Shown here one piece after another: positions 8,574 to 16,324 of a stretch of 33,095 nt of DNA. Where the stretch lies: positions 1 to 33,095 of the forward strand of contig CAIYZV010000178.1 in NCBI GenBank assembly GCA_903930765.1. The letters run 5' to 3'. The first letter of the stretch is position 1; the number at the start of each line of letters is the position of its first letter. The stretch comes from an uncultured Pirellula sp. GTDB taxonomy: Bacteria; Planctomycetota; Planctomycetia; Pirellulales; Pirellulaceae. Made by a program: the position numbers and the translations under genes. Below the pieces are notes generated by a model that ran no database searches, was not told the DNA's origin, and saw only the letters and a program-made list of their open reading frames with translations.

Positions 8574-9815
8574 TCAAGAACCTTCATTTTTCGCGCTGGT
8601 GGCTTTGCGCAATACTCGCAAAAAATTGCCGTAGAGAACTTTGTGGATCGACGCTTCGTCGTAACCTCGGCGGAGCATCAACTCGGTGATGACGGGGTAC
8701 TTAGATACATCCTCCATCCCAACGGGTAATTTTGAGATGCCGTCGAAATCGGAACCCAGACCAACATGGTCGATGCCAGCGACCTGGATGACTCGTTCGA
8801 TGTGGTCGACGATGATCTCCGCATCCCCGGCTGGATATGGATGGCTCGCTTGCCATTGCTTGAGCTCTCGGTCTTGATCCTCTCTCGAACCGGGATACTT
8901 GCGACGCAACTCGCGTCTCACGGAGGCCATCTCCTTTAAGATAACTGCCGATTCGGGAACCACAAACCCCGAAAAGAAGTTGATCAAGACAACTCCGCCG
9001 TTGTCGGGTAATTTCGCCAGCACATCGTCGGGGACGTTGCGAGGATGATCGGCTACTGCTTTAGCGGACGAGTGGGAAAAAATGACAGGAACAGTGGCGA
9101 CTCGCAACGCATCGTGCATGGTTGCAGGGGAAACATGAGAGAGGTCTACCAGCATTCCCAAACGATTCATCTCCCGCACGATCTCTTCGCCGAACTCGGA
9201 GAGTCCATCACTCTTCGGAGCATCTGTTGCCGAATCTGCCCACTCGAGTGTATCAGCGTGAGTCAGTGTCATGTATCTCGCGCCCAGTTCGTAGAGTTGT
9301 CGCAGCTTGCCGATCGATCCTTCGATGCTGTGGCCACCTTCCATCCCAATCAGCGACGCGATTTTTCCGGCAGCGCGAATCCGATCGACATCCTCGGCGT
9401 TGTAAGCCAACTCGAAGACGTCGGGATAGCGATCGACAAGTTTCTTGACAAGCTCGATCTGCTCGCATGTGGTCTGAAACGCGTTGCCTGCGGCGATCGT
9501 GTCTACAGGCACAAAGACCGACCAAAACTGGGCCCCAACATTGCCAGCCTTCAATCGAGGGATATCGGTGTGAAGCTTAGGCTGTGCGATGCGGATGTCG
9601 AAGTCTTCGAACAAACGAGGCGCCTTGGATCGCAGTTCCCAAGGCAAGTCATTATGTCCATCAAAAACATAACCCCTTCGATGAATGGCCATCGCTTGTT
9701 CGGAAACCGCAAACCGATCCTTGGAATCCTGTGCCAGCGCGGGGATGGAACTCGCCGCTGAAACGGCCGCCAAAAATATCGCGTTTACGCATCGGTTCCA
9801 ATTCGACAATCGCAT
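8574..9815 (-). CDS. Secreted M19 (renal-type) membrane dipeptidase
   Basis: A 413-residue zinc dipeptidase that hydrolyses dipeptides, including D-residue-containing ones in some members. An N-terminal signal peptide (NAIFLAAVSAASSIPALAQ, cleavage near residue 29) predicts export. Metal ligands of the family are present: His54 and Asp56 in FDGHNDLPW, the bridging Glu in GMEGGHSIEG, His in LVDLSHVSP and His in VIFSHSSAK, plus GLGSDFDGI near the C-terminus. ATG 9815 has AAGGGG about 7 nt upstream. A 15-bp tandem repeat fills most of its upstream gap. It appears monocistronic; the next gene downstream is the aldehyde dehydrogenase, but that has its own 199-bp leader region. Physiological substrate is unknown. 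Confidence 0.93.
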   Translation of the reverse strand: MRLSNWNRCVNAIFLAAVSAASSIPALAQDSKDRFAVSEQAMAIHRRGYVFDGHNDLPWELRSKAPRLFEDFDIRIAQPKLHTDIPRLKAGNVGAQFWSVFVPVDTIAAGNAFQTTCEQIELVKKLVDRYPDVFELAYNAEDVDRIRAAGKIASLIGMEGGHSIEGSIGKLRQLYELGARYMTLTHADTLEWADSATDAPKSDGLSEFGEEIVREMNRLGMLVDLSHVSPATMHDALRVATVPVIFSHSSAKAVADHPRNVPDDVLAKLPDNGGVVLINFFSGFVVPESAVILKEMASVRRELRRKYPGSREDQDRELKQWQASHPYPAGDAEIIVDHIERVIQVAGIDHVGLGSDFDGISKLPVGMEDVSKYPVITELMLRRGYDEASIHKVLYGNFLRVLRKATSAKNEGS

Positions 9816-9860
9816 AGCCAGCCCCTTCGCAATGGATCTGATTTTCTAATGACATTCGCA

Positions 9861-9945
9861 GCGCAGTAATCAGCAGCGCAGTAATCAGCAGCGCAGTAAT
9901 CAGCAGCGCAGTAATCAGCAGCACAGTAATCAGCAGCACAGTAAT
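9861..9945. repeat. 15-bp tandem repeat, 5.7 copies
   Basis: Unit GCGCAGTAATCAGCA begins at 9861, 9876, 9891 and 9906. A variant with GCAC at the start begins at 9921, and a 10-nt partial copy begins at 9936. On the minus strand the unit reads TGCTGATTACTGCGC. The array fills 85 of the 144 bp between the giant coiled-coil gene stop (9960) and the dipeptidase ATG (9815). It would lie in the dipeptidase leader or promoter. No spacer sequences are present, so it is not a CRISPR array. Confidence 0.97.
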
Positions 9946-9959
9946 AACCCACTGTGTGG

Positions 9960-12900
9960 TTACCAACCCGATCGGCTGAACCCTGAGGAATCGTCTCCCG
10001 AGGACGAGCTTCCGCCGCCGGAAAAACCGCCACCCGATGATGAGCCGCCACCGCCTCCGCCACCGAAGCCACCGCCACCGCCGAAAACGCCTCCACCGAA
10101 ACCGCCGCTGTTCCCCCAGGAACCACCGGAGCCGAAGATGGAAGGCCCGGAGCCGATGATGATGGTATCGTTTCGACGCGCTCTGCGTTCTCGTTCGAGT
10201 CTCTCCGCGCGCATCTGTGCTTCGATCTTGCGATTTTGGACCTCGCGTTCCATCTTTTGGATGGCGAGCTGGGACGCTTGCAAGGCTTGATTGCTCAATT
10301 CGAGCACAGCGGCGTACTGGCCACGCTGCAGATTGGCGCGAGCTGCTTCGAGTTGTCGGACGCCTGGGGAATCGCTGATTCGTAGTCCCCACGGACCTGT
10401 CCAATGCTCCGCCTTGTAAACCGATTCCGAGGCTGCCTGGAACGCAGACAGCGATGCGTTGGCTTGCTGCAATTCCGAGCTCAATTGGCGGGAGATCTCG
10501 GACAAATCGGACTGCGTCTCGGCCGCTCGTCGTCCGACTTCCTCCCAGTCGCCATGGTCGGCTTCGATGCCCCGCTGCACTGCCGTGACCGCTCGCTCCA
10601 AGCCATCGACACGTCGGACTCCTTCGGTCGTCGCTGGGGAATCGGGGATGTTGTCTGTTCGGGATTGCTGCACGAACTGCTTGGCCACATTCCATTGCCG
10701 AACAGCCCCATCCACCGCTCGGGATGCTTCTGCGTAACCATGCCGATCCGATACAACCATGCCCTCGAGTTCGGCGATACGCTTCTGAAAGAAAAGTAGC
10801 AGTTGCGCGAACTCGAACGGATTGGTCCCGTCGGTCGTGTTGCGATACTTCGATTGAACGGATTGCAGTTGTTCTCCCAAGGCATCGATTTGCTGGATCG
10901 TGGGGATCGTGACCATGCGATCGCGGCGATAGTCTTGGAGATGCTGGATATCGGATATGCATTTCACCAGCGACTTTTGATTTTCGATCACTTGACGCTC
11001 GAGCTGCTGCAAATGCTCATCGACGCGATCGAGCCTGCGGTCCATTTGCGTTAGCATTTCTCCTGCTTGTTGCAATTCCCCGACCGCCTGCAGCACCATT
11101 CCTTGTCGAAACTTCGATTGTGCTGATGCGTGCAGTCGATCGCATTCGGTCGCATAGTCCTGTGCATGCTCGAGGAGTTGCAGGGCATGATCGCCACCCA
11201 GGTCGAGCGATTGCTGGGGTGCAGTGACCACATCCGCAGATCCATTTCCGTCGGCATTGCCAACCGAAGGATCTGCTTCGGGTTCGACCCAGTTCGCGTC
11301 AGCAATCGGCGCGACGGAATACGCCAACTGAAGGGCTGCCGACGAATAATTGCGTTCCGCGTTTCGGACCATCAGAGCCAATTGCTTGCTCCGCTGTACG
11401 ATCTGCTGCAGTCGGCTTCGTTCTTTAGCAAGGCTTGATTCGAACTCTTTAGCGGATGTCTTGGAAGCCTCGATCCATTGGTTGGCCCGTTCCATTTCGG
11501 AATCGCAACCTTGGATGGCTGCGCGGCATGCATCGATCTTTCCCTGGCGCAACATTGTGTTTGCAGCCTCCAAACTCTTTCGAGCGAGGGCATGCGCGGT
11601 GTCGGGGTTCCAAGCCGGCTCGACGAGGACTTGCGACTCGTTCAATTTCAATTGGCTCGCTAGTTCTTTGCGGGCCGCTTGGATTTCCTGGGGCATGTGC
11701 TCGACGCGAGGTTGCGTGGTGTCCCTTAAAAGTTCCGCCAATTCGACCGCTTGCTTCGTTTGTCCAAAGAGGGCGACCATCGATTCTTTAAGCTCAGCAA
11801 AGCCCCCAGCTATCGATTGCGTGGCGGCTTGCTCGAACAATCTGTCGGCCGCACTCGATCGGACTCGGATTTCGGATTCCAGCCAAGCGGTGGGGTATCC
11901 CATCGATTGAAGTTTGTCAGACATCGATTTGAGGTCGGGTAAAACATTTTTGCGGAAATCGAGGATCCACTCCCCTAGTGCCTTGGCTTCGTCGAGCTTG
12001 CGTCGTGCATGGCGAATTGGCCCTTCCATCGCAGAAACCGCATCGAGTGTCGACTGAGACTCTGCATCTGCCAGATCGCTCTGGACCGAGGGAATGAGAA
12101 CATTGAAGTAGCTCGGAACGGGAAACCAACTATCCGCAGACGCATTCGCAATGCTCTTTTCTTGATCGAGCAAGCCTTGCAAGTCGACTTGGCAGCGATT
12201 GAGTTCGTCGTTGACACGGGTGAGGGAGTCTTCGATCAGCTTCAATGCGTTGCCCGCTCGCTCGCGCCGCGACTGGATCGCACCGTAGATTTCATCAAAC
12301 GTCAGAATGACCTCTTCTGGTACTTCGTTAGGGATCGGTTCGTTCGCTTCCTGGGCACGCTTCTTCAGAATGTCCATCGCCACCCGCGGAATCCCGGTAG
12401 CTTGCGAGAACTTCAGCGGTTTCCCGGAAATCTGTCGAACGCTCTCTTCGAATCGCGAGCTGCTGAACGCATTCACGATTTGGTCCCACATGCCTTTCGG
12501 ATTGACCAGATCCTTTGCCTCGGAGAGAACGCGTCGGATCTCTTTCGACATGATGAATAGGTCGTCGATATCGTTGATGGCACCTTCGCCGAGTTCTCGT
12601 GTTCGCCCGGTATATCCGCGCTGTGCGATCCGATCGCGAGATCCGAGCAGGTCGGCGCTCTGCGTGAAAAGTTGGTCGAGTCCATCGGTCTCTTTGGCGA
12701 CCGAATCCTCGCGCGTCTTTAGATTGTCGACGGCTCGATCCATGGCTGGTTTGCGTTTGCGATGAAACAACCACAAGATCATTGCCACAATCGCAGCCAG
12801 GATACTGGCGATCGTTCCGACGACCTGACGAACCAGCTTGGCGTTGGCGTTGGCGGCTTCCATGCGTCGATTTTCTTCGTCGATGCGGCGATTGCCCTCA

Positions 12901-14078
12901 GCGATTTTCGTTTCAGCCGTACGCAGCGTCTCAGTGAGATCCATGTCTCCGTTGAGGTATTTTTTATTGGCGGTTGCGAGCACCTCGCGAAGGTCTTTGA
13001 GAGGACCTGCGGCTACCCTATTGGGCGCATTGGCGAGCGGTCCAAATTCCGCCTCGAGTTCTTTGCGATTGGCCTCATACCCGCGAGAGGCTGCATAGGC
13101 GTTCAGGTACGAATCGATCTGAGTTCCTAGTTGCTTGATCGTTTGGTGAGACTCTTTGGCATTCTCCAAATTGAGTGGCACCCGGATCTCCGAAATTCGT
13201 TGTCGCCATTCTTCAATATCTGGTTTTGCCAGCGCGCCTGTCGCGTCAGGATGTTGTGCTCGAAACGCAACACTTTCTTCACCAACCTGGTCGAGTAACT
13301 CGGTCAAGTGGCTCAGTCCTTCTTTGGCGATTTGCAGATCCCGTTCTTTCTCCAACGCTTGAGTCCGAGCCGCTTCGGCTTCGGAAGTGATGATCCGATC
13401 TAATCGTTGATTGATGGTTCGCACGGTTTCTTTGACCGCATCCACCACGCGCCCCCCTCCTCGCATCGCGCGAAAGGCGGGTTGGTCCAATTCGCCGATC
13501 CATTTCGATCGCCCCAGTCCGCGGCGATCCTGGGCCTCCGAGCCAAAGTAACTGAACTTGCGCTCTTTAAGAAACAGGACGAACATCGCGCCGTCGGTTT
13601 CATGGGTTGCCGGATTTTCGAGCTTGCCAAAACCCGTACGATTGGCGAGTCCTTTGCCCAGCGCGAACTCCACTGCATCCATCCCAAAATAGGAACGTCC
13701 ATCGGGAGCCACGTAGTACTCACCGCTTGCTTCCTCCATCAAGACGACGGTCCAATGCGGTCCTTCTTTGCTCAGCCACTGCTGCAGTTCAGCGAGTCTC
13801 GCAGCAGGTACGCCTAGATCACCTTTGACGTAAAGGTGTTTGTCTTCGCTCCATTGATCGATGACATCGTTGACCGACTCAATCGATACATAGCCAGTTG
13901 TCCCCCCGTCTCCCGTTAACCTGTCTCCCGTTAACCTGTCTCCAGTTAACTGTGCCGTTGCGACACTTGGAAACGCGACGGTATACCAACCAGCGAGAGC
14001 CAGAAGGAACGATGCGATGAGATGAACCCGTGTCCTGAGCCAACTCGGACGGTTTCGTAGCATCAAAATAGGAATCAT
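9960..14078 (-). CDS. Giant signal-peptide/TM coiled-coil protein with Gly/Ser-rich tail; TPM-like architecture
   Basis: From ATG 14078 the protein has 1372 residues. It shows a signal peptide (about 1-43, ending SVATAQ), three LTGDR repeats (44-58), a globular region to about 225 (GAMFVLFLKERKFSYFGSEA), and charged helices to about 410. One transmembrane helix follows (about 415-436, then HRKRK, so the rest is probably cytoplasmic). About 870 residues of heptad-like helix precede a Gly/Ser tail (about 1309-1372) ending SRSGW. Signal, soluble domain, TM and Gly-rich tail ending in W echo TPM/YgcG proteins, and the globular part may be a diverged TPM domain, but the cytoplasmic coiled coil is far larger. 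The frame extends upstream to 14264, but that part lies inside the preceding gene; ATG 14078 overlaps its TGA by 4 bp. Function unknown. Confidence 0.85.
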   Translation of the reverse strand: MIPILMLRNRPSWLRTRVHLIASFLLALAGWYTVAFPSVATAQLTGDRLTGDRLTGDGGTTGYVSIESVNDVIDQWSEDKHLYVKGDLGVPAARLAELQQWLSKEGPHWTVVLMEEASGEYYVAPDGRSYFGMDAVEFALGKGLANRTGFGKLENPATHETDGAMFVLFLKERKFSYFGSEAQDRRGLGRSKWIGELDQPAFRAMRGGGRVVDAVKETVRTINQRLDRIITSEAEAARTQALEKERDLQIAKEGLSHLTELLDQVGEESVAFRAQHPDATGALAKPDIEEWRQRISEIRVPLNLENAKESHQTIKQLGTQIDSYLNAYAASRGYEANRKELEAEFGPLANAPNRVAAGPLKDLREVLATANKKYLNGDMDLTETLRTAETKIAEGNRRIDEENRRMEAANANAKLVRQVVGTIASILAAIVAMILWLFHRKRKPAMDRAVDNLKTREDSVAKETDGLDQLFTQSADLLGSRDRIAQRGYTGRTRELGEGAINDIDDLFIMSKEIRRVLSEAKDLVNPKGMWDQIVNAFSSSRFEESVRQISGKPLKFSQATGIPRVAMDILKKRAQEANEPIPNEVPEEVILTFDEIYGAIQSRRERAGNALKLIEDSLTRVNDELNRCQVDLQGLLDQEKSIANASADSWFPVPSYFNVLIPSVQSDLADAESQSTLDAVSAMEGPIRHARRKLDEAKALGEWILDFRKNVLPDLKSMSDKLQSMGYPTAWLESEIRVRSSAADRLFEQAATQSIAGGFAELKESMVALFGQTKQAVELAELLRDTTQPRVEHMPQEIQAARKELASQLKLNESQVLVEPAWNPDTAHALARKSLEAANTMLRQGKIDACRAAIQGCDSEMERANQWIEASKTSAKEFESSLAKERSRLQQIVQRSKQLALMVRNAERNYSSAALQLAYSVAPIADANWVEPEADPSVGNADGNGSADVVTAPQQSLDLGGDHALQLLEHAQDYATECDRLHASAQSKFRQGMVLQAVGELQQAGEMLTQMDRRLDRVDEHLQQLERQVIENQKSLVKCISDIQHLQDYRRDRMVTIPTIQQIDALGEQLQSVQSKYRNTTDGTNPFEFAQLLLFFQKRIAELEGMVVSDRHGYAEASRAVDGAVRQWNVAKQFVQQSRTDNIPDSPATTEGVRRVDGLERAVTAVQRGIEADHGDWEEVGRRAAETQSDLSEISRQLSSELQQANASLSAFQAASESVYKAEHWTGPWGLRISDSPGVRQLEAARANLQRGQYAAVLELSNQALQASQLAIQKMEREVQNRKIEAQMRAERLERERRARRNDTIIIGSGPSIFGSGGSWGNSGGFGGGVFGGGGGFGGGGGGGSSSGGGFSGGGSSSSGDDSSGFSRSGW
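13906..13950. repeat. 15-bp tandem repeat, 3 copies, in frame in the giant protein
   Basis: Unit CTGTCTCCCGTTAAC appears at 13921-13935, with one mismatch each at 13906-13920 (CCGT start) and 13936-13950 (CCAG). On the minus strand it encodes consecutive LTGDR pentapeptides directly after the predicted signal-peptide cleavage site. Because the unit is a multiple of three, copy-number change would lengthen or shorten the mature N-terminus without a frameshift. Confidence 0.95.
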
Positions 14079-14713
14079 TGGATTGCAAATCGCTCTATGC
14101 TTTGTTTCAACTCGGACGCCCAATCGTCCATCCATTCTTGGGGAATCCCTTCGTTCGGGCCATATAGAATACACACGATTTCGCTCACCGTCTCGGTAAT
14201 CTTTCCCGCCATCGAATCTTTCACCGGGCTCCCCAGCGGTTCCGCCGCATCGAGGCCACCACAAACGGTGATCAAACCATTCAAGTCGAGTTCTTGACCG
14301 ACCGAGTTGAATACGTATTTTTCCTCACGTCGACCAACCCGGACCCGCAGGGCATCGGGGAAGCGTGATTTGTCGAGCATTGAAATGGGAAGACCGATCC
14401 GAACCGAAATTGCATTCAGACAATCGACGGCTGGGTTGATCCGCGGAAAATTGCCGTCGTAGAGACACCTCAGCAGATATTCCTGGGCCGGTTTGCTCCG
14501 CCCGGAAGGTTTGAACCCACCGCGGCGCAACAAACCTCGAACGGCTTCGCGCCGCGATTCCCACTCAGGGGTGAGCACCTCCGTTCGGGCCGCCGCCAAC
14601 TGGTCTTCGATCCAGGAATCGAACTCGTGGGAAGCCACAAACCGATTCAGGCCCGCGACTTCACAGGTGCCTAAACACAAATAATCTAGCTCATTGATCA
14701 CAGACAGCGGCAT
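14075..14713 (-). CDS. B3/4 (PheRS beta editing-like) domain protein
   Basis: About 212 residues from ATG 14713, the start chosen because GGGGAG (14721-14726) sits 7 nt upstream; the frame is open to 14761. The middle has the pattern of the B3/4 domain, the editing module of phenylalanyl-tRNA synthetase beta: RINPAVDCLNAISVRIGLP, then LRVRVGRREEKYVF, then DLNGLITVCGGLDA. Free-standing B3/4 proteins exist in many bacteria and are thought to deacylate or sense aminoacyl substrates; the substrate here is unknown. No signal peptide or membrane helix is seen. Its TGA overlaps by 4 bp the ATG of the giant membrane coiled-coil protein, implying translational coupling of two proteins with no obvious shared task. 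Family assignment is by pattern, without a profile search. Confidence 0.7.
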   Translation of the reverse strand: MPLSVINELDYLCLGTCEVAGLNRFVASHEFDSWIEDQLAAARTEVLTPEWESRREAVRGLLRRGGFKPSGRSKPAQEYLLRCLYDGNFPRINPAVDCLNAISVRIGLPISMLDKSRFPDALRVRVGRREEKYVFNSVGQELDLNGLITVCGGLDAAEPLGSPVKDSMAGKITETVSEIVCILYGPNEGIPQEWMDDWASELKQSIERFAIQ

Positions 14714-14826
14714 ACGAGAACTCCCCATCCCCCGAACAGAGCCACAAACAGAATAACCCATTCGGGGCTGTTGGCAGCAATCCGAGAGTTATGGGGGATA
14801 GGCTCGCCAAATGCAAGGCACAGCAT

Positions 14827-14840
14827 GGGGCAATTGCCCC
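14827..14840. other. 14-bp perfect palindrome GGGGCAATTGCCCC
   Basis: A perfect dyad in the gap between the class II aldolase stop (14912) and the B3/4 gene start. It can extend by GCA/TGC with one bulged base. There is no T-run after it on either strand, so an operator or a weak terminator of the aldolase transcript are both possible. The rest of the gap holds nothing recognisable. Confidence 0.4.
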
Positions 14841-14911
14841 TGCACTTTAGCCGTGGACTGAACCGTATAACGATCTGCGGTAACAGAAATTGCTAGGTGT
14901 GGATCGCCATT

Positions 14912-16207
14912 CTAAAGATCCATGCCGAAAGCATGCCGCAGTTCTCGAAGTTTCGAGTCGTCCATTGTCGTCAATTGACCAATACAGCGCGCGTTGATGA
15001 TCGCTTCGGCGGTCGACTCGAGGACTTCCAACCGATCAAACGTGTCCAGGATGCTCATGCCTGCGACGACGACGCCATCGTTCTCGACAATAGCCGCGGG
15101 GGAGCGGAGGCTGACCCACTCTTCGATCGATTTCTCACCCACTCCGTATTGCACTCCAAAGGGTAGTGTTTGCACGTCGCGGAGAAAGATGTAGCTCTCC
15201 GGAATCGTGCGAGCATCGAGCATGGTTCCCGTGATACTGAACGCGGTTGCGTTCACCGGATGCGCAAAGACGATGGCTTGGACATCGGGATGGGTTCGAT
15301 AAATGGCTTGATGTTGACGTGTTGCACGGCTTGGGATTTTTCCCGGTTCATGTGTTTCACCATCGATCAGTACCAGATCTTCGACGCCGAGGAGTTCGCG
15401 ATCTTTTTGCGATGGCGTGATGAGGAACGAGTCTCCGTGGATACGTGCAGAAAAACTTCCTTCGGTGCTGATCAACAGTCGTTGTCGACAACCTCGTTTC
15501 AGGAATAGGATTAACTGCTGACGCAGTTCTTGCTCCTTGGCCGTGACATGGGGTGCTTCGGATGCATTCATGTGCAACGTGCGATTGCGAGCCATTTGCA
15601 ATTGATCATCGGTCAGATATTGCACCTCACCCAGTCGCGATGCTTTGATCAGCGTTTTGCTCGCGAATTCAAAGGCTTCAAAGCGCTGGAATGCGTGGGC
15701 GAGGGAACCACCTCCGACGACTACGCCATGATTTTCGAGGATGACGCTGTCGCAACCTTTTCGGAACTCGGCAGCGATATTCTTCCCCAAAACATCGCTG
15801 CCCGGTAACGCATACGGAGCGAATCCGACGTTCCCGCACATGAGTTCGGCTTGAGGAAACAATCGCGTGTTGGGTTTTTGGTGGCAGATGCTGAATGCGA
15901 CCAACCCGACTGGGTGCGCATGGACAATGCCGAGGATATCCTTGCGGTGGTTGTAGATGGCTTGGTGAAAAGGGAACTCGGAGGAGGGTCGGTGTCGTCC
16001 CTCGATTGTCCCATCATTGTGTACACAGACGATATCTTCCCGCGTTAAATTCCCTTTATCGACGCGCGCAGGTGAGATCCAGATATCCCCCTTGGAATCC
16101 CGAATGGAAAGGTTCCCTCCCGAGGTGGTGGTCATGCGGTAGCGATAGATACGCTCCATGGTCTGCATGATCTCATCGCGTGGATGAATCAACGACCTGT
16201 TTAGCAT
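14912..16207 (-). CDS. Tandem class II aldolase/adducin protein with degenerate second domain
   Basis: 431 residues from ATG 16207, chosen for AAAGGA (16213-16218) 5 nt upstream; a GTG at 16273 also has a purine-rich site and would add 22 residues. Two class II aldolase domains are fused. Domain 1 (about 8-200) has SGGNLS, Glu77, the zinc pair His96/His98 in VHAHPVG and His160 in ENHGVVV, so it should be catalytic (aldolase or epimerase on a phosphorylated sugar). Domain 2 (about 225-425) keeps the fold but aligns Ala295 for Glu77, Phe314 for His96 and Asp377 for His160 (ENDGVVV); only His316 remains. It should not bind metal normally and may be structural or regulatory. Substrate unknown. 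It lies 117 bp downstream of smc's far end on the opposite side of transcription order, that is, it is transcribed first toward 14912 while smc ends at 16325. Confidence 0.85.
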   Translation of the reverse strand: MLNRSLIHPRDEIMQTMERIYRYRMTTTSGGNLSIRDSKGDIWISPARVDKGNLTREDIVCVHNDGTIEGRHRPSSEFPFHQAIYNHRKDILGIVHAHPVGLVAFSICHQKPNTRLFPQAELMCGNVGFAPYALPGSDVLGKNIAAEFRKGCDSVILENHGVVVGGGSLAHAFQRFEAFEFASKTLIKASRLGEVQYLTDDQLQMARNRTLHMNASEAPHVTAKEQELRQQLILFLKRGCRQRLLISTEGSFSARIHGDSFLITPSQKDRELLGVEDLVLIDGETHEPGKIPSRATRQHQAIYRTHPDVQAIVFAHPVNATAFSITGTMLDARTIPESYIFLRDVQTLPFGVQYGVGEKSIEEWVSLRSPAAIVENDGVVVAGMSILDTFDRLEVLESTAEAIINARCIGQLTTMDDSKLRELRHAFGMDL

Positions 16208-16324
16208 GCGATTCCTTTCACCCTGGTACTGGGTAGCATCGACCTGAGCATCATCAACACGTTGTACTGTCACTGCGGATCCCCCTTTGCTGGGAGTGAT
16301 TCCTAATTTTCGTGCATTCGGAGG

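Noticed and set aside
9861-9945. CRISPR array
   Set aside because: Units are 15 bp and directly adjacent with no spacers, and no cas gene is in the window.
9661-10962. 433-residue minus-strand open frame across the dipeptidase start and giant-gene end
   Set aside because: It overlaps two well-supported genes in another frame, and its Arg/Trp-rich and ALLIT-repeated sequence is explained by the Gly-rich tail and the 15-bp array read out of frame.
14079-14264. 62-residue N-terminal extension of the giant protein
   Set aside because: It lies inside the B3/4 gene in another frame and precedes a clear signal peptide starting at ATG 14078 with a 4-bp coupled overlap.
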